Shown: one piece after another, positions 24,440-36,594 of the stretch
Numbering within the stretch: position 1 is the stretch's first letter
How the letters are laid out: every line of letters begins with the position of its first letter
Origin: Haliotis asinina
Taxonomy: Eukaryota > Mollusca > Gastropoda > Lepetellida > Haliotidae
Assembly (NCBI RefSeq): GCF_037392515.1
Contig: NC_090280.1
Location: forward strand, 58,931,004-58,995,003
Length of the DNA stretch: 64,000 bases
Direction: 5' to 3'
Program-made: the position numbers and the translations under genes
Notes under the pieces: generated by a model
The model's database searches: none
What the model was told of the DNA's origin: nothing
What the model saw: the letters and a program-made list of their open reading frames with translations, nothing else

Positions 24440-26660
24440 GTTGAGACTTGATTTAAAAAGCAACAAGAAATGAGTTCACGCTTACGTAGCCTCTTCGATC
24501 TTGACACCATGTACCACGAACAGCTTACTTCTCTTCTAAACCCTGTTCCACTCGAGTCTTTTTTTTTCTTAACACCATGCTACACCCATGCTTTAACACA
24601 TATGTACTTGTGAAATCTATGACTCATATGCCAAACAGATTTTATAGGTTAATATATTATAAAAAAAGTATCTTTTAGAAACAGATATTTTCGACATACA
24701 TATTTTTTAACGAAATATCAAAGTGGATTCTTTCCATCCAATAGCTCATCCAAGTCAATAAACAAAACAATTAACCAGCTCTTATTTCGAGTTCCATGAC
24801 ATGAAGAAATTCATTTACAAGAACTATGTCTCAGGAAGTGCTATAATGGAGAGTATGAGTCACTCGCATATAACGTTAGAACCATGTCATACATATACAC
24901 TGACAAAAACACTACTGTATCCTTGACGAGCAGCATACTGCTGCAATTTGAGACTATAGAAAAAGTAACAGAACCTACGCAAGTATCACGACAAAATCCT
25001 ACATCGAAGCTTCAGTGCCCATCGTCCAAAATAGCATAAGTGTCGCCAGCGAGACGATGGTTGCTTTCACTTGAAAAAGTAAGGCCTTTCATAATTAGTG
25101 GGGCACGAAATACACGTGACAAATGAAGGTACCGGAAGCTACTTTGCCGTTGGCATGGTTGGGAATTGAGAGAACAAAAAAAAAAGAAAATCTAGGGGGA
25201 TATTGTTTCGAGGGACCATTGCCTGTATTTCAAATTTCAGACACCGAACGTTGTTATCATCTAAAAAAGTAAGCCCTTATTAAAAATTAGACTTAGTATT
25301 TCGGTCATGGTAAAACTCATTTTTCCCTATTTTCCGATACGGTGTTTTTCCTGGTTGATGTACTTGCGCTTGATTGTGCGACCTGCACAAGACGAGACTG
25401 TAGTTTCTGGGCGAGGTATGTTATCTCCATCTCCAACAATATAATGAGGCATTTATTATTTTATATATAATTCTCAGACTGTAAGTTCCCGTGGTCTCTC
25501 TGATGGTGACCAAACGTCAGTTGATGGCGATCCACTGCCCGTTTATATTTTGTATTTCTCTTTAATAGAAAATACTTTTAGACTTGCATGCTCCAATAGT
25601 CTTTACTATAAAACTTTATTAGGCTGTTACCAAGGTATGGTTTGATAAAGTCAAGACCAGGTGTGAATGCTGATGTGCCCTGAAATTTTAACTCTTTCAA
25701 TCTTTGACTCTTTATGTTGTTTTATAGCCAGGGTCCCCTGTTACTTTAACCCCATACACTCTGGTAGTTTCAATTATTAAAATGCATTCGTCATCAAACT
25801 GTGTCCAATTGGTGACACTCTCAATTTGGAAGTATATATAGAGATTATGTGCATTTCCGTATAGCACATGTCACTATTATATTCCTCCTCTCTTTACGGC
25901 AGTCACACTATAAAGAGTAAAAGCTTGATATAACTGGATCACTTCCGAAGTGAAAGCAGCGTAAAACTATACTCACTTGCACTTATATTAGTTTTAAATC
26001 CTTTCAGAAATAATCAAATAAATAGCATTGCAATTGTGGTGTCTGTAAGATGGAGGGAATGCACTGGTGGTGTTTGTGAACGTTTCCCTTCATAGATCCA
26101 GACAATGTCCTTAAGGAGAGTCTTAATGAACGCTTTGACTACAACAGAACCAGAAAACACCATTCAAGGAGGAGTCTGGCAATTTTCTGAAAAGATTCGA
26201 CCTGAAGACATCTTTTCTATCTCACGGTTTAGTCACAGTTCGATAACTATTTTTTCTTTGTCAAATCCTTTTCTGCTCATAAGGGATCAATATTTAATTT
26301 GGGCGATGTCAAATATTCTCCTTGCCTTCGGCATTAACTATTCATATATATTTAACATAGGAATCCGCGTATCAAAAGAATCAATAAATCATTATTCTTG
26401 ATTTCTACACCCAGTATTAGTGGCAAAAGCTCTTGGATATTTGCCAAAAGTATAGCACACTGAAGTTCAGTGTTACGACAATCGACAATCGACATTAATT
26501 TTACATTTCTCCAAACCTCCACTGAAAGTGAGTTAGCATTGATAGTTCAAGTGGGTTTCATAAACACTTATGGAATAAGACATCCTGTCCTCACATCATG
26601 TAATTCCATGTAGCCCCTGACGCTGAAACAGCCCCCAAAGTACTACGCCAAGTGGAATCC
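24440..26660 (+). repeat. Mannanase-downstream unit, copy X
   Basis: Third copy of the duplicated unit: block 'c' (24440-24790), 'a-prime' (24830-25290), a remnant SINE tail near 25960-25990 (gcagcgtaaaactatactca) and block 'b' (26090-26600). It is diverged from both other copies. Between 25300 and 25950 I see only AT-rich sequence without an assignment. Confidence 0.7.
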
Positions 26661-26869
26661 TAGGCAGAAAAGACTTTATTTTCACTTCTTTAGTATCTAA
26701 GTTCATGTTTCGTCCAGATCTACATAGATTCCCCCTCCACTGTTTATCCAGCTGAACTGGACCTCGATCACGGCGAGGTGTAATTGACAGCATTGATATT
26801 AACAATACAAATGCGATGACATGTTAGCAAACCTGATCCTGTTAGACGAGCACTGATGAAGAGATCCTC

Positions 26870-27090
26870 GCGGATGTCTTTTAATGTTTCCGTTGTGCCT
26901 GAAGATCCTACATGCCTTATCGCCACATGATTCATTTCTGAATCATTAGCTGTGTTTGACGCGGTGACAAAGCAAGATCTACAGTTTCGTTAGTCAAACA
27001 AGATCAATGGCAAAGACAATTATGTCGATATTGCAAGTTCATTAGCGAGGAAATAAAAGCTCCTAACATTTTGACATCTGACATTGGTGC
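26870..27090 (+). repeat. Inverted-duplication block, arm 1 (27.0 kb)
   Basis: This matches 37600-37790 in inverted orientation over about 200 bp. Shared landmarks are 'gaagatcctaca.gcctt', 'ttagctgtgtttgac' and 'ttc.ttagcgaggaaataa'. It is non-coding and continues the collinear order beyond block 'b'. Confidence 0.8.
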
Positions 27091-27654
27091 CCCGTGAGCG
27101 TCAAGGGCAGAAGTTACACACAATAACAGAAACAAAAACAACCCAAACGTATTTAAAGTGAGTTACTGAGCCAATACGACAGTTTACTATTGCTTATGGG
27201 TGTTTCGTGCATCTTATGCTTAAACATTGGTGTCGCAGCTGAAAATAAGAGACTTAAAATCGGCACAATTTGTCCACGATTCAGGGCTGGCAGGCATGTG
27301 ACCCCGTTACACGGCTCACAGGTTACACAGGGATAGGACTGGGAATTGTGTTGTCATTAAGTCTGCTAACTGTACCGGGCAACATAGAATTGAACCCAGG
27401 ACCTCATTACACCCCTACACCTGATTAAGTACAGACGTGACACTCAACGAAGAATATTAGTGGACAGTGTTTGACGAACGAATCGACTCATATGCGTCGG
27501 TCATGGAGGATCTCGCTTCATTGCTGAAATCCATTCAGGGACAGATTACCTCCCTTAGCAATAAACTAAATTTACCAGCGAATACGATGGCAAAATACCT
27601 TAAAAGATGAAAATAGTGAAGTTAAGATTTCGTATTTAGAAGTTAAAACTAACG
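27091..27654. other. No gene supported
   Basis: A short open stretch starting at 27504 (MEDLASLLKSIQGQITSLSN) is coiled-coil-like but ends after about 36 codons. It has no supported context. Confidence 0.4.
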
Positions 27655-28010
27655 TGTAACGTGATATCATTCACTATCACAGGCCACACTATCACACAAC
27701 AGGCCAATGCAATGTGTAGGGACAACATGTCACAACGTTATCGCAGGTACTCGATCATTGAACTATAGTGTGATATCATACTTATTGCAGGTAGTCTCAG
27801 AGGGTCATTGCACAGTAATGTTACAGAGGGCCACTGTACTGTAAAATCATACCATTCATTATGTAGGTAATTACAGATTGTTATAATTACTCCGTAACGT
27901 CATTTCCTTCATTTCCCAGGTAATGTATCGTCCTAACAATAGATTGTAACAATACATCATTCATTATCTCAGGTAATCACAGAGGGTCACTGCACTGTAA
28001 CGTTATATTT
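27655..28010. repeat. Decayed tandem repeat
   Basis: Three or four diverged units share 'gt.at.tcattcatta...caggtaatcacagagggtcac-tgcactgtaa' fragments (near 27658, 27769, 27893 and 27945). Spacing is irregular, 50-125 bp. It looks like an old minisatellite. Confidence 0.5.
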
Positions 28011-28014
28011 TCAT

Positions 28015-28150
28015 CTGTATCTCTGATCAGTTGCTTTCTACAGCCACCCTCTACTCCATATTTGAAATGTCCACATGGCTATCTTATCATATGTTATAGA
28101 CACTTTTAAAAGTTCTTTACAAAGCTGTCGTGAATAATTTAAGGATCTCA
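28015..28150 (+). repeat. Inverted-duplication block, arm 1 (28.1 kb)
   Basis: Inverted match to 35350-35480. Landmarks, read on the minus strand, are 'gctttgtaaag', 'tttaaaagtg', 'gtggacattt' and 'tagagggtggc'. It is non-coding. Confidence 0.75.
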
Positions 28151-28529
28151 AAGAGCGACAATTTCAACTCAGCTTATTACCGCGTGTATCTTCATGTTTC
28201 GTTTAATCAACATTAGATTGGACAAAATTACAGGGATCTAGACGTTATTCCTTGTATTTATTAAAGAAATAGGTACATTTTCACATTTAATGTCACTTTT
28301 GAGATGAACATAAATGTCGAAATGAAACTGCCACATCATATTTCATGTTTTCCTGTATGGAAATAGAAGTAACAAAATACAAACACAAATATGTTAGCAA
28401 TCTGTACAACACTGACTATAACCGTACGTCGTATGCGTGTGTCTGTGAAATTCTGTATTGCAATTACGCGCCTCTTTCTCGTTGTTTCTCCATTTGTTGT
28501 CAACGACTCATATGAAACTGTTTTGTTTT

Positions 28530-29172
28530 CTTTCACAAGAGATACGTACTTCAATATCAAAAGATTGAATAATCGTAGTTGTAAGACGAATTTTGATAAA
28601 AGTTGTGTAAATAGATAAATGTCTATGAGTAGATAAGCTTAACAACTGGTATTCTTAGTGGTTGTACTGTCAAAGAGGGATAAAGCACTGTAGAATTACT
28701 GTCTTTTTGAGAGAGTATGTAAATCTCAAAACAATTACTGTAAACATAAAATTATTACCATCCTTACCGTAGTGTATATGTCAGTTTGATGTATGCTAGA
28801 TTGTCAATAATTGCTAACATCAGAAGGGTAGGCGTAAATCCAGCTAGGGTCCATGCAGGAAGCAAAAGGTACTGTAAGTCTTCATGATCCCTTGCATAGT
28901 GATCTACCTCCAGTTGCTCGTAGTTATGTAGCCTGTTTTATATTTTATATTGTTTATATATAGTGGCTTGTAGTTAGATGATTTAGATTTAATTACCAGT
29001 TTTAAATATATATCTGTGATAACCTAGTTGTCTTACGTTCTTTCCTTCACAGTGTTTCGGGGTTTTTTTCTGGGTTTTTTCACTTTAGATGACTATAAAT
29101 CTATATCTTGATTTAGTCACGATATGGCTGAAATTCTGCCAATGTTACTTAAAATGTTAACTCACTCACTCA
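28530..29172 (+). mobile_element. 5'-truncated LINE copy (3' end)
   Basis: The first part still resembles the ORF2 C-terminus of the full LINE (RDTYFNIKRL versus RDKYFNVKTI). The 3' UTR then follows with 'ggttgtactgtcaaagaggg', 'aactagggtccatgcagg'-type and 'gatatggctgaaattctgcc' segments and an 'actcactcact' end. It is diverged, hence older than the LINE at 39793, and was truncated at its 5' end on insertion. Confidence 0.75.
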
Positions 29173-29224
29173 TCGAACAATCTTAAGTACATACAGGAAG
29201 GCACAACATTAAGTAATTTTTAAC

Positions 29225-29656
29225 CTGACCGTCGCCATCCCAGGTTCGAAATGCTGTCAATGCAAGAAACAAATGCAGTTTAAGTCCCCATGGTCCCCTG
29301 ATCTATCTAAGTTATTGGCCATCTATAGCCTAGTTTCTGTCTGTGATATTCGGGGTTTTTTCTATTGTTCTTCATCGACAGGTTTTTATACTTAAACCTT
29401 TACTTATTATGAAATCATACCTTGGTTTTTTTTCGCTGTTGTACAAGAAAGAAGATGATCATCCGAAACACTTGTCATACCTGTTGTTATCTAATGTGTT
29501 AGATTTTATAACTCGTTTCTACCTGTGGTATTCGGGGTTTTTTTCTACTGTTCCTCATCGACAGGTTTTTACACTTTACCTTTATTTATTATGAAATCAT
29601 ACCATGATGTGGTTGAAATAACACCGATGTGACATAAAACCTTAACTCACTCACTC
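29225..29656 (+). mobile_element. LINE 3'-end fragment with internal duplication
   Basis: The LINE 3' UTR motif 'cttcatcgacaggtttttat' and the following 'ttattatgaaatcatacc' occur twice (near 29370 and 29550). The tail 'ttaactcactcactc' closes the fragment. It is non-coding. Confidence 0.65.
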
Positions 29657-30822
29657 GTTTAAATCTCTAAATTGTCAGGTTGAAGCATGAAGGTATTTTC
29701 ACGTCACGAAATGTACGCACATCGTAATAATTTCTTATGCAATTAAACAACGACCGATTCTAGTTCTTACCTTAAATGTTCTTAATCGTCTTCTGACTGT
29801 TGAGCTACTAGGAATAGTTTTTCATCGTACACATTATCTCATCCATTAAAGTAGCATATACATGTATTCACACAAGAAAAATGTTTCATTATCATTATTA
29901 AACGTAATACAAAGGTACAAAAGCAATAGGAAGGGTTCTGCATCTTCCATCGATCTACTGGACATCCTGTTGGCCACAACGGGATGAATCGTCAATAACG
30001 TGTTTAGGTTTTAAATCCACACTCAGCAATTTTCAAGGCATGTCGCTGCGGTGTGTATAATTATAATGAATTCTGGAATAGACAGTCCACTGATTTACAT
30101 CATGAGCAAGGGGGATACGAAGACATGCATCAATCAACTCAGCGATCCTCATCACCCAGTCTTGTTAGTCTCCTATTACAGATTAGCATAGCTTACAGAA
30201 GAGCAAGTCTTAGCTTTTGTCTCCTCTCATAAAGTATTCAAGTTGTCATCTTGGTCATTTACGTAAATTGTTCCTCATGGAAATATTTGGTAAAATACTT
30301 GATGTACTGGCGGCCATGCCTCCCTCATAGAGACGGAATTCAATTGGTGTTTCCTGTCGCCTTTCAAATAACTGCTACATACAGCGATCGTTCTCAACGT
30401 GGGGTAAGCCTATTTCAAGATGATCGATGGGAACTTTGGTTGTGACATAAGACAAGGATTACCTACAAATCTGTGTCTGGTTTTCAGATATAACCACGCC
30501 ACAGTCTGGTAGCTTCGACAAACGCGGCCACGCTGTAATATTACTGTCAGTGGTGAATATAGCAATTAGTGTGCTCTGCTGGGCTAGACTAGCTGTTGCT
30601 GGTCCTGATGAGAAAAGTGGCATTGCATATCAACGTTCACTTCGCAGCCAAACCTCCCATCATGTCTTCTAACTACGGAAATACTATTGAACTTCCAGTG
30701 AGTCAGTGTCTCTATATGGACAACTTTATCAATATAGGATTCACTGTATTAAAGAAATGCTCTATATTCAACCAGGGTCCCTTGTTTTGTCTTCAGCCTT
30801 CTCTTGCTGGTGATATCTAAAC
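29657..30822. other. No recognised gene
   Basis: Short ORFs only (64 and 74 codons, plus strand); no family resemblance or repeat recognised. Confidence 0.5.
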
Positions 30823-30937
30823 CCGGGCCTAGACTTTCGAAGCTGTCTTAGCGCTACGGTAGTTGTAAGTGCTATATATATATATTATTACCCTACGTCT
30901 ATCTTTCCACTACGACAGCTTCGAAAATCTAGGCCGG
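30823..30937. mobile_element. Palindromic MITE-like element
   Basis: The arms 'ccgggcctagactttcgaag' plus 'ctgtcttagcgctac' and their inverse ('gacagcttcgaaaatctagg') enclose an AT-rich loop. The element is about 115 bp and hairpin-forming, non-coding. Confidence 0.65.
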
Positions 30938-30989
30938 TTTTTAGATTGTGTTGTTGTCCATACAAATAGCTTTAAAGGATAGAATTCCA

Positions 30990-31137
30990 GTTTTATGTTA
31001 CTTTCTGTGATAATCTAGTTATTGTTCTGTTCATTGGCGACAGGTTCTTACATTCTAAGTTCATTAATTTTTATTCAAGAGTTATTCAATGGCTGAAATA
31101 GTGCCGATGTGACTCTAAATATTAACGCACTCATTCA
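30990..31137 (+). mobile_element. LINE 3'-end fragment
   Basis: A short copy of the LINE/SINE tail: 'ctgtgataatctagttattg', 'ggcgacaggttcttac', 'atggctgaaatagtgccgat' and 'attaacgcactcattc'. It is diverged. Confidence 0.65.
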
Positions 31138-31444
31138 ATAACTTGATATTTAATACCGGATTTTGACCTGCTGCCATAGCTAATTATCTCATATAAATAG
31201 TTACTATTTTTCTTACTTGGTATATGTTTTGCATTTGGCATTGATGTCTTGTAAATGTCGTGTTTAGATAACGTTTATGTTTTGAAATCTACAACGTCAA
31301 TGTTGACTGATTATCAGTATATTCCAAGGTGGCACTCTGTCGCATTTTTTAACTAGTCTTGAAACAAGCAGAGAATGGCGGTTCTAGAAAAGCACCACAA
31401 AGGTAAAAATCTACACATTTTGCTGAAATATATTACGTTTGTAA

Positions 31445-31446
<2 letters not shown>

Positions 31447-31483
<37 letters not shown>

Positions 31484-31490
31484 ACACACC
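31447..31490. repeat. (CA)n microsatellite
   Basis: About 20 CA units with interruptions at the right end. A minus-strand ORF crossing it is an artefact of the repeat. Confidence 0.95.
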
Positions 31491-32004
31491 CTTATAACGA
31501 CTTGACAGATATATCGAACTCTGTAGCGGTCCAAACCATTTGCTTAACCGCAATGTTGTTTACCGAATTGTGGTTTTAGGGAACTAATACTAATGCTACA
31601 TTTAATTTGGTTACCCGTAGTGTACAGCATTTGTCTTACAGTCTTGGCGGTTGTGTAGCCCATAGCTACGTCGCTTTGGAATATTCTAGCAATAGGGAGA
31701 CACCAGTACATATCTTGGAAGTCGAACCGGGTCTTATGCGAGTGAACACTATAGTTAAACGCACTCACTCAAATGTCGTATCGTAAAATAGTAAGCTTTG
31801 AACCATGGTCTTCACCTGAACCAACTTCAACCAATGGGCTTCCCCTAACCTAATAAATACCTTTAACACGAGTGACGTTTGTACAGCATCACCCAGTCTG
31901 TTGTGTAACCTTTTATAACAGCAACACCCAATCTGATGTATAACCTTTTATAACAGAGCCTTCATGTGTCAGCTAAGACAAAATAATACACATATTTTTC
32001 AAAG

Positions 32005-32170
32005 GATAAATTTCAGAATGGTTCATGCCACAATGATTTAATCAAACGTAACAGAAAAGCCCATTAATGTCGCTAGAAATGTGAGCGCTATAATCAGTAT
32101 GTACTGAATTACACATTGTGAAAATTGGGTTGTACCCCTTAAAGGTCAACACCTAACTTCATGAGGAAGA
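32005..32170 (-). repeat. Inverted-duplication block next to the centre
   Basis: Read on the minus strand it matches 34285-34450 and 34735-34900 (ttaggtgttgacctttaa, acatactgatta, gttac.t.tgattaaatca.tgtggcat). It is non-coding. It is the innermost pair of the large inverted duplication. Confidence 0.75.
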
Positions 32171-32504
32171 ACGAAGGACATTCGTCTCATGTTGTCACAT
32201 TGCCAATGTTCTTTCTTGTAATCAGTATCCCTTAAGTGCTAGTTCAACTAACCATCTAATTATACGTCACGCTGTTTTTCAAGTCTTAGAGGTGACATAC
32301 GGGATCTGGTGGTCATCTTCGCCGACTTTGTTGATACGCATTATCGCAAACCTACCGCTTACATATACTCATTTTAACGGGTTGGTGGCGGAGACCGGCT
32401 TTGTTTGTATGTTTGATGTCACACCCCAACCTTCGGTTTTGATACATAGATAAAACGGCTGCAAAATAAAAACAACATACTGCAAGTCAATGGAAATTTA
32501 AGCC

Positions 32505-32735
32505 AGTGAGTTTAGTTTTACGCCGCAGTCAGTAATCCAGATATCTGTGAATAATCGAGTTTGCACCAGACAATCCAGTGATCAACATCATGAGCATCGA
32601 TCTGCGCATTTGGGAACTGATGACATGTGTTCAGCATGTCAGCGAGCCTGACCACCCGTTAGTGGCCTCTTACGACAAGCATTGTCGCCCTTTACGCAAG
32701 TATGGGTTGTTGACCTTCATGGGTACAATGAAAAT
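32505..32735 (-). mobile_element. Abalone-type SINE, full-length-like
   Basis: On the plus strand it begins with 'agtgagtttagttttacgcc' (the inverse of the tail) and continues 'aataatcgagtttgcacca', 'gatcaacatcatgagcatcg' and 'gaactgatgacatgtgt' to 'gttgttgacc'. The same element is at 54055-54315. The tail is related to the 3' end of the LINE in this window. Confidence 0.75.
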
Positions 32736-33538
32736 TTGTACTTGTTGTTATTATGTATGTAGCTACATTGTCAAACTGTGAATAAGCTGATCGCAAGATG
32801 TCTGCTATGGCTAATGTAACACTTGTCAATTTTGACTATATATAACTTTTTTTGTAATTTCTAGATTTTTATAAATCGACTTCAAAAGAAAATATCATAA
32901 TGTCCAAGGACAGAGCCAGTGACGTTTCGCTGTAATTATTATACAGGGAGTTTAAAGTAGACATTATCAAGTTCTGTATTGAAAACGAGCTGTATTTATC
33001 TCCTGAACAACCACATACAGAAAAAAACAGAAATTAAATCTCACAGACAAAAAGCAATTATTATACATCTGACATTTCTGTTGATATTTCAGCAGATCAC
33101 GATTTGTTGTTTCTTTTTCATTTCACCGACAGGTGTCACGTTGATTTGTATGACTTTGCAGAACTTTACTTCTCGAACATTACCGACGAGGCGATTGGAT
33201 AGCTAAGTGAATTCAAATGGAAAGAATAGATGGAATTTCATTTTGACTATGCCGAATACAACCAACGAGCACACTCTCTACCATGATTCCTCTCTTTCAA
33301 TCGTCTGTTTCTAAAATTTACCCGTTTGTAATTTGTTAAGATATTACTCTGTGTCGTGGTGGTGCATCTGTCTGATCAACGTGATTCAGCTGAAAGAAAC
33401 GAAACGTTTTATAGGCAATCCTACGGATATATTCCTATTACAATGACATTAAACACAGGCAAACTGTAGCACATATGGGGTTTCGCAGCGTAGAGAATAT
33501 GACAAGTCGAGCGAGCGAAGTGAGCAAAGGTTAGCAAC
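32736..33538. other. No recognised gene; centre of the inverted duplication
   Basis: AT-rich single-copy sequence as far as I can see. By the positions of the paired blocks, the axis of the inverted duplication falls here or in the adjoining MITE. Confidence 0.45.
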
Positions 33539-33974
33539 GTACTTCCCTCGCTTCGGATCGAAAAATATTTTTCTTGTCAAAATAAAATATCGCCACCATC
33601 AAAGGTACACTACGATTGTTACGTTGCTATTGGTAGAATTTTAGTAACATTTATTCTACCTAAAAACACTTCTGTTGTAAAGGGCGAATGAAGCAGGGGA
33701 GGTACCTGTAAGTATTCCATATGGAATAACACCCTGCTGTTCCTTCTCTCCGTTGAACCGGAAGCTGGAGGAGGGAATGGAGGCGAAGAACGGTCTGACC
33801 TACCGCGAGTTGCGCTTAAAATCTTGAATGAAAAATATTACACGGGAGTAATTTTTCAGCATGGGGTTGGAAATGTGAGAGTAGTGAAGAAATGGGTGTA
33901 TACCTGCGATGTGATGGTGGCGATATTTTATTTTGATTTGAAAAATATTTTTTCAACCGAAGCGAGGGAAGTAC
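33539..33974. mobile_element. MITE with ~60-bp terminal inverted repeats
   Basis: The left end 'gtacttccctcgcttcgg' continues through an A/T-rich stretch to 'aaaatatcgccaccatca'. The right end is its inverse, 'tgatggtggcgatattttat' to 'ccgaagcgagggaagtac'. The arms match over about 60 bp with few changes, and the interior of about 310 bp is non-coding. The superfamily is unknown and the target duplication unclear. Confidence 0.75.
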
Positions 33975-34284
33975 GCTGTCAGTCGGTTCTCGCCTCGCGC
34001 CCATGTAGGAAGAGTGGTCATTTTCTCCATGCTGCGCAATCCCATTGGCGCTACAGTTTGCCTGTGCGTTTACAGTCCATCTTAAAGAAAGTACTCTGTG
34101 TATGTGACAGTGACTCTGTTGTCATATGCGGATAATGAGCACGTATAACGACGTGGGAGGGGGAGGGGAGGGTTACAGAACTTGGCTTCACACATATTAG
34201 TTTCCAAACAACATTTGATTAATACATTTTCTTCTTTCTCTTTGCAAATCTAAAAAAAATATTTTTTAGGGTTCAAGTAGAATT

Positions 34285-35175
34285 TCATGAACTTAGGTGT
34301 TGACCTTTAAAGAGTATAACCCTCGTAGGCACCGAAGGCTGTCCATCTCACAATACGTACTCATTATGGCGTCCACATTGGCGTCGACATTCATGGGCTT
34401 TACTGTTACATGTGATTAAATCAGTGTGGCATTAACCATTCTGAGTTTGATATTAGAAAACACTGTGTAATTTTATATTATAATATGGCACAGTAGACAT
34501 ATCAAGGCCCAGTTATAAAATGTTGTACAATGATCTCAGATTTGGTGATCGAGTCCAAATGTCACTGTTGTTAAAGGTATTTATTAGTTAATGAGTAGCC
34601 AAGAGTATGAATAGTGAACACTGAAGATCGAGGTTCAAAGCTCCTACAATGGTACATCTGAGTGAGTCAGCTTACGACACTTTCTTCAAGATTCCAGAAA
34701 TATCACTTGGGTAGACACAAGACTTCTGGACTTCAATTTAGGTGTTGACGTTAAAAGGGTTCAGCCCTTAAAGGCGCCTAAGGCTGTTCTGTAAGGCTGT
34801 CATTTTCACAATGTGCAATTCAATACGTACTGATTAAAGTGTCCACATCTCTGGCGCCACTGATGGGTATTATTGTTACATGTGATTAAATCAGGGTGAC
34901 ATTAATCATTCTCACGATTTTCTTTTTAAAACGTGTGTATTAGACATAGCTGACAAATGAAGGTCTTGCTATATAAGGTTATAGAACATTATTGATCTCA
35001 TACTGTACAAATGTCACCGGTGTGAAAAATACAATGTGTTTATGGGGTTAAGGGTAGCCCAGTGGCTGAAGTTGGTACTCGGAAGATCCTGGTTCAAACC
35101 TCGGCCACCAATATTCCAGCAATACCACTTATTAGTCACCACTGGGCTAACCCCTCGACCACTCTCCAAACTCCC
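34285..35175 (+). repeat. Tandem pair of ~445-bp units
   Basis: Two diverged units, 34285-34725 and 34735-35175, each run from 'ttaggtgttgac' through 'ttacatgtgattaaatcag' to a tRNA-like SINE head and 'attccag.aataccact'. The first part of the unit is also present inverted at 32005-32170. Confidence 0.75.
35048..35160 (+). mobile_element. tRNA-derived SINE head
   Basis: 'gggtagcccagtggctgaag' resembles a tRNA A-box region and 'tggttcaaacctc' a B-box, followed by 'caatattccagcaata'. A related, more decayed head is at 34585-34680 ('gaggttcaaagctcc'). It shares its promoter design with the SINEs at 19925, 39052 and 57735. Confidence 0.65.
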
Positions 35176-35349
35176 TCCCTAGTTTCCATCTACGTTCTAC
35201 TGAATAGTGACATTAAATGTGAAAACATATCCGATTGGTTAACAAGTACAAAAAATAGTGTCCCTTTATCCAGCCTTGAGTTGATCAAGCGAAACATGTA
35301 CAGGAAGATATAAATGGTAATAACCTCAGATGAAATGTGACGCTCTTTC

Positions 35350-35480
35350 AGATCCTTAACTCATTCACGGCAACTTTGTAAAGTGTTTTAAAAGTGTTTA
35401 TGAAATATTTTAAGGTGGACATTTACAAATATGATGTAGAGGGTGGCCGTGGAAAGCAGTTGATCTGGCATTTAAGTACA
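35350..35480 (-). repeat. Inverted-duplication block, arm 2 (35.4 kb)
   Basis: Partner of 28015-28150 in inverted orientation ('aactttgtaaag', 'tttaaaagtg', 'gtggacattt', 'tagagggtggccgt'). It is non-coding. Confidence 0.75.
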
Positions 35481-36594
35481 GAAATTATTATTATTAACTA
35501 TAATAGTTCAGGGCAAAAGTGTGTTTTATTACACTATACATGGTTGTAAAGCAAAATGTATTTCTTTTCTAAGATGCCGTATTTAATAATTTCTAAGCCT
35601 AATTTCGATTAATCCATGGCAGAAAACAAACGACGATGTCTGTGACCGAAATTAAGAATCCTCACTCAGAGCTAACTGACGCGCTGTTCTTTTGACGTGT
35701 GGGCCGCCTACGTTAAGGCAAACGTTACTAAAAAAACAAATGAACTTTTTGGTTTATGTTCGGGTTAAATACCTTCTCTAATTCATCTTAATTACACCTG
35801 TGATTCTCTTAAACCACGCAAGGCAATATGAAAGTCTCATTTCTACTACCAACGAAAGTTTAGATCAGTACATTCAGCTGAAGCTGACTAGTCATGCGAC
35901 ATTCCACGATTGCATTGTGGGAATGTAAACATTGCAACCATTACTGTGTCTCTGTAAAATTTCGAGTCGAACTGTGAGACATAAACGTAATGTTTCCACC
36001 AGTGATGTTAGCTGTGTGGTGCAACTGCAAACCAAGAAACGGAATGCGACGGACTGTGAGAGGCTTTACGAGGCTCTGGCAGCTGCCACCCATCGTCACG
36101 TCGGTTACATTGTGACGTAATGCAAAAAGAGCACATAATCGTCTCATAAAGTATTGTCGCCGCCTTTGATATTTCACCGAAGCATCTTAGAATGTTTCGT
36201 AAAGGACATGTGTTTGGTGAATGCGGGTAGGATATTACCCAGCGTGTATGTTGCACATACGTTTTGTCACCAGTCCAGTTAACATATTGCCGCAAGAACC
36301 GTAATCGTGAATCGATGAAAGTTTCTCGTGAATACCGGGTACCGGTACTACTTACGTCATACATACAAGTGCTGCGTTATCACATTAAGGTTCAGAAGTA
36401 TCACTGAAAATCCAACGAGACGCTATAGCGCATATCACAAACGATAGGGACAGTTTGCAAATGTGACTCATCAGTCATTCCTGAGCTTTTTAATCATGCC
36501 AGTTCTCCAAATGCATATGGCATCATTCTACCGTGACTTCAGTAAATAATAGATTATGACTGGTTAATCAAAGTCATTCAGAGGTATATAGTCA
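35481..36594. other. No recognised gene; GC-richer patch
   Basis: 35880-36380 is less AT-rich than its surroundings and carries two TGACGTAA/TTACGTCA-type (CRE-like) sites, near 36113 and 36353. Overlapping ORFs of 62-118 codons on both strands match nothing I know. It could be a promoter-type region, but no gene next to it is supported. Confidence 0.3.

Noticed and set aside
24068-24451. 127-codon ORF as a possible gene.
   Set aside because: No family resemblance, no splice signals that lead anywhere, and it lies between duplicated blocks. Kept only as a note.
27080-27620. A 'tggtgccccgtgagc' stretch followed by a short coiled-coil-like ORF, resembling the leader of a retroelement.
   Set aside because: No terminal repeats, no longer gag-like or polymerase sequence, and the open stretch is very short. 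The evidence is too thin to call an element.
36008-36364. Minus-strand ORF of 118 codons.
   Set aside because: It overlaps other ORFs on both strands in a GC-richer patch, shows no motif and no splice context.
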